Source of the DNA: Oscillospiraceae bacterium
GTDB taxonomy: Bacteria; Bacillota; Clostridia; Oscillospirales; Oscillospiraceae
Direction of reading: 5' to 3'
Length of the DNA: 5,749 bases
NCBI GenBank assembly: GCA_031260745.1
Contig: JAISKY010000294.1
Coordinates: 1 to 5,749 of the forward strand
Shown: positions 1-4,800 of the stretch, piece by piece
Numbering within the stretch: the first letter of the stretch is position 1
How the letters are laid out: every line of letters starts with the position of its first letter
Notes under the pieces: generated by a model
Database searches by the model: none
What the model was told of the DNA's origin: nothing
What the model saw: the letters and a program-made list of their open reading frames with translations, nothing else
Program-made: the position numbers and the translations under genes

Positions 1-1713
1 GGAATCTACAACACAGCGGTTACGGCAATCGAAAACGCTGATGATGAGCAAACGATAAACAGCGCAAATAACAACGCTCTCGCTGAAATTATCGCGTTAA
101 TCAGCGGTGGTACAAGCAACAGCGCAATCAATGTAACGGTTGCTGTCGAAAAGTTCACGATTGACGGCGCATACATTGTCGTACCGACGCAAGTGACACT
201 ACCCACCGGCGCAACCGCAGGACAGGCGTTAGAAGTCGCGCTGGCGCTGGCGTTCCCCGACGCGGAAATTCCGCTGTTCCACAACGGATCAAGCGGCCCC
301 GGTTACGCGGGAGGTATCTATGACCCGTCGTATGCGGGAAATCCCGATTTTACGGGCAGTTACTACGCCGATTACCTGAGCGAGAAAAACGAGGGCGCGG
401 GTTCGGGTTGGCAATATGCCGTAAATAACGATTTCCCCAACATAAGCGCTTGGGCGCAGACGCTCGAAAGCGGCGACGTGGTTCGTTGGCAGTATACGCT
501 CAGTTTGGGCAACGACTTAAAGAACCTCGCGAACAAAGACGCTCTGACTTGGAAAATCGCGGAGCTTCGCGCGGCGGGCAAATCGTACTCCGGCGCGCTG
601 ACGGCGGCGACAAAGCTGAACGCGTCGCAGTCGGAGGTCAACGCGGCGTTCCTCGCGCTGTACGGCATAGCGCCGCCGGTACAAACGTCGGCGGGTTACG
701 GCGGCGCGGTCACGCCTGCGGAGGGCGGCGCGTACACGGTCGCGGCGACCTCGGAGGGTTACGTTATCGACGAAATCTGGGTTGACGGCGTAAAACTTAC
801 GGACGTTCAGGGTCTGTCGGAGGTAACGGTAACACCGTCCTCGAGCGTATTCGCGACGTTCGCGTATACGATAAATTTTCCTAATCCGGCTAACGGCACG
901 CTCTCCGTTAGTCGGGGCGCGACTTCCCTGAAGAGCGGCGACATAGTTAGCGCGGGCGAAATTCTGACGATAACGTCAAGCGTAACGCTGAAACTTTCCG
1001 GCTTAACGCTTGTAGAGGGCGACGATTACAGGGTAGTCGCTCCGCAAAACGCTCCTCCGACCATAGAGGTGTCGAACCTGACAATCGACGAGAACGGCGA
1101 CTGCACGATAACGGCGGAGAACAATTCCGCGCTCCTGCCGAAATCGCTGTTATCCGAAATCGGCGAGGGTAAAACTCTGACGGTAGACGCGGAACTCGGC
1201 AAACTGACGTTCAACTACGCGGCGTTAGCCGCGTTGGCGGCGCTGAACGGCGACGAGGTAAGCGTTACGATAGAGGCGGCGGCTCCGTTGGACTCGCGCC
1301 CGGTGTTCAGTCTGAAAATCAACGGCGGCGACGTTTCGAGCTTCGGCGCGGGCGGTTCGGTAAGCGTAAAGTTACCGTATACGCAGGTCGGCGATGAAAT
1401 TCTCGCGAACAAAAAGGTCTATAATGTTGTAGGCACTGCTCTGAGCCGCATCGCGGGCAGCGGTTACTACGACGGCTTTGTGACGTTCGACACATCGCAC
1501 TTCAGCGACTATCTGATAGGCGACGTGGTAAAAGGCGATACTAACGGCAACGCGCTCGTAGACGCGAACGACGCAATGCTCGTAGGACGCGCCGCCGCCG
1601 GGTTGGACACGCTCACCGAGGAAGTAACAGGCATTTGCGATATGAACGGCAACGGAGTTATCGACGCAAACGACGCTATGCTTATCGGACGTTTGGCGGC
1701 GCATTTGGATTAG
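1..1713 (+). CDS. Secreted DUF4430 protein with C-terminal dockerin (5' partial)
   Basis: Frame 1 is open from the first base to the TAG at 1711-1713, giving 570 visible residues. The true start and any signal peptide lie upstream. A GTG at 193 could be read as a start, but it would remove the first DUF4430 strand (INVTVAVEKF, from 127), so I treat the gene as 5'-partial. Domains by visible residue: 1-42 alanine-rich helical remnant; 43-170 DUF4430 (GWQYAVNN at 136-143, GDVVRWQYT at 158-166); 174-221 helical segment; 231-346 InlB-type beta repeats; 376-508 beta pre-anchor module; 512-570 dockerin. The product should be extracellular and held to a cohesin-bearing partner through the dockerin. 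No catalytic domain is visible, so a binding or structural role is likelier than an enzyme. It is paralogous to the next gene in its DUF4430, helical and pre-anchor parts. Function is unknown; the reading frame and dockerin are secure. Confidence 0.93.
   Translation, partial: GIYNTAVTAIENADDEQTINSANNNALAEIIALISGGTSNSAINVTVAVEKFTIDGAYIVVPTQVTLPTGATAGQALEVALALAFPDAEIPLFHNGSSGPGYAGGIYDPSYAGNPDFTGSYYADYLSEKNEGAGSGWQYAVNNDFPNISAWAQTLESGDVVRWQYTLSLGNDLKNLANKDALTWKIAELRAAGKSYSGALTAATKLNASQSEVNAAFLALYGIAPPVQTSAGYGGAVTPAEGGAYTVAATSEGYVIDEIWVDGVKLTDVQGLSEVTVTPSSSVFATFAYTINFPNPANGTLSVSRGATSLKSGDIVSAGEILTITSSVTLKLSGLTLVEGDDYRVVAPQNAPPTIEVSNLTIDENGDCTITAENNSALLPKSLLSEIGEGKTLTVDAELGKLTFNYAALAALAALNGDEVSVTIEAAAPLDSRPVFSLKINGGDVSSFGAGGSVSVKLPYTQVGDEILANKKVYNVVGTALSRIAGSGYYDGFVTFDTSHFSDYLIGDVVKGDTNGNALVDANDAMLVGRAAAGLDTLTEEVTGICDMNGNGVIDANDAMLIGRLAAHLD
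127..510 (+). other. DUF4430 (transcobalamin C-terminal-like) domain of the first gene
   Basis: Visible residues 43-170. It opens with a VTVAVEKFTIDG strand, continues with TAGQALEVAL (the helix entered after the first hairpin), and closes with SEKNEGAGSGWQYAVNN and SGDVVRWQYT. The order 'GW-aromatic-x-V-N, then xGDxVxWxY' is the family signature I recall for DUF4430. The same segment of the second gene (1887-2255) matches it over its whole length, including the IYDP-Y and LSEK-EG stretches, which supports a common domain. Confidence 0.8.
520..663 (+). other. Conserved helical segment after DUF4430
   Basis: Visible residues 174-221 are rich in Ala, Leu, Lys and Glu and contain ANKDALTWKIAELRAAG. 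The second gene has the near-identical ANKDALTRKVAEIRAA in the same place after its own DUF4430 (2295-2459). This is therefore a conserved companion element and not a random linker. I do not recognise it as a named family. Confidence 0.6.
691..1038 (+). other. InlB-type divergent beta-repeat region
   Basis: Visible residues 231-288 show the pattern GGAVTPAEGGAYTVAA, GYVIDEIWVDG, then a threonine/serine strand ending in VFATFAYTINF. This fits the divergent InlB B-repeat group, whose repeats run 'GGxVxP...G..YTV.A..GY.I..I.VDG...S..AtF'. Residues 289-346 (PANGTLSVSRG, then SGDIVSAGEILTIT) look like a second, more diverged copy. Such repeats are beta spacers or adhesive modules in Gram-positive surface proteins. 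No ligand can be inferred. Confidence 0.6.
1126..1524 (+). other. Beta-rich pre-anchor module, first-gene copy
   Basis: Visible residues 376-508. It has TLTVDAELGKLTFNYAALAALAAL, a DSRPVFSLKINGG strand, the hallmark SVKLPYT, and an end at FVTFDTSHFSDYLIGD. The second gene carries the equivalent landmarks (MTLDSAALAAISG, DRPVYDFTVMSGG, KISIPYT, VTFTVNHFSKYVIAY) at 5064-5696. In both it sits immediately before the cell-surface attachment region. I know this type of module from clostridial surface proteins but cannot give a reliable family name. Confidence 0.65.
1534..1710 (+). other. Type I-like dockerin domain
   Basis: The last 59 residues hold two duplicated calcium-loop/helix units: DTNGNALVDANDAMLVGR (1537-1590) and DMNGNGVIDANDAMLIGR (1639-1692). 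In each 12-residue loop, positions 1, 3, 5, 9 and 12 are Asp, Asn, Asn, Asp, Asp, as calcium binding by a dockerin F-hand requires. The two units are separated by a short GLDTLTEEVTGIC stretch, and the protein ends 10 residues after the second Gly-Arg. Dockerins bind cohesin domains on scaffold proteins outside the cell. No cohesin is visible in this window. Confidence 0.93.
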
Positions 1714-1724
1714 AAACAAGTAAA

Positions 1725-1754
1725 TTGTCGGAAGCGGTGTTCCGCTTCCGACAA
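1725..1754 (+). terminator. Perfect 13-bp stem-loop between the two genes
   Basis: The left arm TTGTCGGAAGCGG (1725-1737) pairs perfectly with CCGCTTCCGACAA (1742-1754) across a TGTT loop. It lies 11 bases after the TAG of the first gene, where a rho-independent terminator would be expected. The sequence after it (AACGCGAAC) has no U-tract, so it may be a weak or partial terminator, or a 3'-end protecting hairpin that allows some read-through into the next gene. The opposite strand has only a short T-rich stretch after the stem. Confidence 0.7.
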
Positions 1755-1776
1755 AACGCGAACTACTGTATTATAT

Positions 1777-1782
1777 GGGGAG
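1777..1782 (+). promoter_or_regulatory. Ribosome binding site for the second gene
   Basis: GGGGAG ends 8 bases before the ATG at 1791. This is good Shine-Dalgarno spacing, and GGAG is a good anti-SD core. It fixes the start of the second gene, together with the signal peptide that begins exactly at that ATG. Confidence 0.8.
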
Positions 1783-1790
1783 AAAACAGA

Positions 1791-1874
1791 ATGAAGAAAA
1801 TCAAAAAGCTATTAGCGTTAGCTCTCGCGTTGGTAACGGCGTTAACGCCGATTCTGTCGTCCCCGGTATTCGCG
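1791..1874 (+). other. Sec signal peptide
   Basis: Residues 1-28 have a basic n-region (MKKIKK), a hydrophobic stretch LLALALALVTALTPIL, and a V-F-A motif giving a likely signal peptidase I cut after Ala28, before AGDN. No lipobox cysteine is present, so the protein is not a lipoprotein. Confidence 0.93.
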
Positions 1875-4800
1875 GCAGGCGATAATATAACCGTAACGGT
1901 GTCCGTGGAGAAGTTCACGGTAAACGGTCAGTATATCGTCGAGCCGACGTTATTTACTATTCAGAGCGGTACGGTCGCGGGTCAGGCGCTGATTGATTTA
2001 CTGAAGCAAAAGTATCCGGGCATACAGTATCCGTATGGCGGTACTGTCAACTACATATCAAGCATCTACGACCCGACGTATACTGGCGCAACTCCGACAT
2101 ACACAAACTTTTTAAGCGAAAAAGACGAAGGACCACAATCCGGTTGGATGTTCAGTGTCAACAACATATTGGGCAATCAAGGCGCGGGCGAACACATACT
2201 CCAAGACGGCGACGTAATGCGTTGGCAATACACTTGCGTCGGTCTGGGAGCGGATATTGGCGGCAGCGCGGAGAGTCAAGCTAAAGAGTCAACTTTCGCC
2301 AACAAAGACGCGCTGACGCGGAAAGTCGCGGAAATCCGCGCGGCGTCCTCCATCGCTAAGTACAACGTAGGCGGCGCTTACGACGGAGCTATGACGGTTT
2401 TGAAGAACCTCAACAGTTCGCAGGGCGCGGTATCCGTGTTACTCTCTATGCTGAATTCGTTGGACGACCCGAATCCGAAATCGCGTTATACGGGCGTGAG
2501 CCGCGTTGAAGTCGCGGGAGTTACTGCCGCGAGAAGCGGCGATAACGCTTACGCAGTTACGCTGCCGTATGGAACGACTGTAACCCCGGGTAGTTTCAGA
2601 ATTCAAAAAGACAGCAAGGCGATAATCAGTACAATTACGAGTGTAGGTTCTGTTTGGCGTTTCACTATTACAGCTGAGGACGGAAAGACAAAGGCGGATT
2701 ACACAGTCACGGTTAGTATCGCCGACCCCGAAGCTGATAATTTTATCTATACGATTCCGACAAATCTGACATACAATGGTTCGCCGCAGTCTGTTGGCGC
2801 GGTTACGGCTAAACCCGGATTAGAACTCGGAACTATAACCGTTAAGTATGAGGGCGCCGACTACACGAAGTCCGTAACCCCTCCGACTAATGCGGGCAGT
2901 TATGATGTGACGGCGAACGGAATTAAGCTCGGAACAATGACGATTAACAAGGCTAATCTGACTATCTCCGACCGACCGACAGCGAGCGAAGTAGACGAGG
3001 GCGCAAAACTCTCTGATTCCAAACTAACCGGAACGTCAGAATACGGTACGTTCGCGTGGACATTTCCTAATACGGTTTTGGTAAAGTCCGGCGAACATAG
3101 CGTAACATTTACGCCGAAACCGGAAATTTTGCGAAATTATATCGTAAGTCCGTTAACACTTAACGTACAAGTGACGGTTAAGCCGAAAACTATTGTTGCC
3201 GAATCCGATTGGGAAAAAGCTAAAGACGATGCGTTGTCGTACATCTTGTCGCATACCACGGAGCCTATTGTAGGTTCTGTCGGCGGAGAGTGGGCGATAC
3301 TTGCCAGAGCCAGAGCTAACAAGAACGATACTGCGTGGAATAATAAGTATCTTACCGCGCTTGATACGGAACTCGCTAAACCTACGAACGCTCCCACTCC
3401 CGTTGGGACTTCGATTAAATCCGTAACAGATTGGGCGCGTGTGACGCTCGCGGTGTCTGCGCTCGGACTTGACGCGAGTAATTACAAGGGACGCAACCTG
3501 ACAGCGGCGTTCAAATCATTCAGCAGTAATAATACGGGAAGTCTGAACAATCAGGTCTTTGCGCTGATAGCTCTGAACTCAAAGGGTTATCCGGGCGATA
3601 CAAGCCAATATGTCAACTATATTATCGGCAAACTGATAAACAATCAGGGTTGGAACGTAGCCGGCGGCGCAAGCCCGGACGTTGACGGTACAGCGATGGC
3701 TATTCAGACGCTCGCGAAGTACTATTCACAAGCTAACGTCAAAACGGCAGTAGACAAGGCGTTGACGTGGCTGAAGAATCAGCCGGTCAGCGATGTGGAA
3801 GGTAACGCGCAGATAATCGTCGCGCTGTCTGCATTGAAACTCGACGCGGCTGATTACGGCGGGAAAAATTATATAGCCGCGCTGTTGACATATTTCGACA
3901 ACTCAAGCGGCGGTTTCAAGCGCGAAAACAGCGTCAACCAAATGGCAACGGAGCAAGCGGCGTATGCATTAGTAGCGTATGACAGGTACAAGAATAACAA
4001 AAACACTCTCTACGATATGAGCGACACGGGAACGCTTTCGGGTTCGGCAGTGACCGACAAGGAAGCGGTAGACTTAGCAGCGACGGCGTTAACGTGGAAC
4101 GCAATCAAAGGTGGTAACACAAAGAGCGACGGCGTTATTGAAGATTTGAGTCTGCCGACGTTCGGCGAGAACGACGTGACGATTAGTTGGAAATCAAGCA
4201 ATGCAAACGTCATTACCGCGAGCGGAATTGTAACTCGTCCTAAATACGCGGAAAAAGACGAAAACGTAACTCTGACAGCGACAATAACTACGCAAGCAGA
4301 GAAAAAGGAACTTAAATTCAATTTAACTGTCAAGAAACTTGAAAATACTTCGATGAAAGTCAATTTCCGGCTTGTGGGCGACAGCGTTCACGATTCAGCG
4401 GATAAGCACAGCAAGTACGTTGACTGGATTCCTATGACTACTGTGACAATCGAGGGTAAAAGCGAAACCAAAGTTCTGGAGGTCTTTAACGCCGCGCTCA
4501 AAGCCGCCGGGCTTACCGCGAATATCCGAGATAATAACAACTACGTTGCGTCGATTACCAAGAGCGGCGTTAAATTAGCCGAGTTCGACAACGGACCGAA
4601 CAGCGGCTGGATGTATATGGTCGGAGGAACTCACCCCGGGCGAGGTCTGAACGACTACACAATCAAAGACGGCGACACAATCGTGTGGCACTATACCGAC
4701 GACTACACCAAAGAGCAATCCGCGTGGGAAGCCGCGTTCCCGAACGGTACGCCGAAAGGTTTAGGCGACGACGGAAAATCGGACGCGTCTTTGAAATCGC

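Noticed and set aside
450..785. Plus-strand open frame in another frame inside the first gene
   Set aside because: Its translation is rich in Arg and Gly, which is typical of a shifted GC-rich gene. It overlaps the DUF4430 and helical segment, which match the paralogue in frame 1.
193..1713. GTG at 193 as the start of the first gene
   Set aside because: The frame is open to position 1, and the first strand of the DUF4430 domain (from 127) lies before it. No ribosome binding site precedes 193, and no signal peptide follows it although the protein is clearly a secreted type.
1746..1774. Possible promoter (TATTAT at 1769-1774 with TTCCGA upstream)
   Set aside because: The -35 match is poor and overlaps the hairpin arm. 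Transcription would start at or inside the ribosome binding site.
3678..3701. Active terpene cyclase or prenyltransferase
   Set aside because: The Asp-rich motif is incomplete (DVDG), the domain is short, and it sits in an exported, multi-Ig surface protein, where such enzymes are not expected.
4010..4363. Minus-strand open frame across the Ig-like domain, and similar ones at 6-284, 372-668, 1026-1214, 1215-1412, 1372-1719, 3137-3397 and 5406-5672
   Set aside because: All lie opposite well-supported plus-strand coding sequence, have no recognisable domains or ribosome binding sites, and reflect the codon bias of the real genes.
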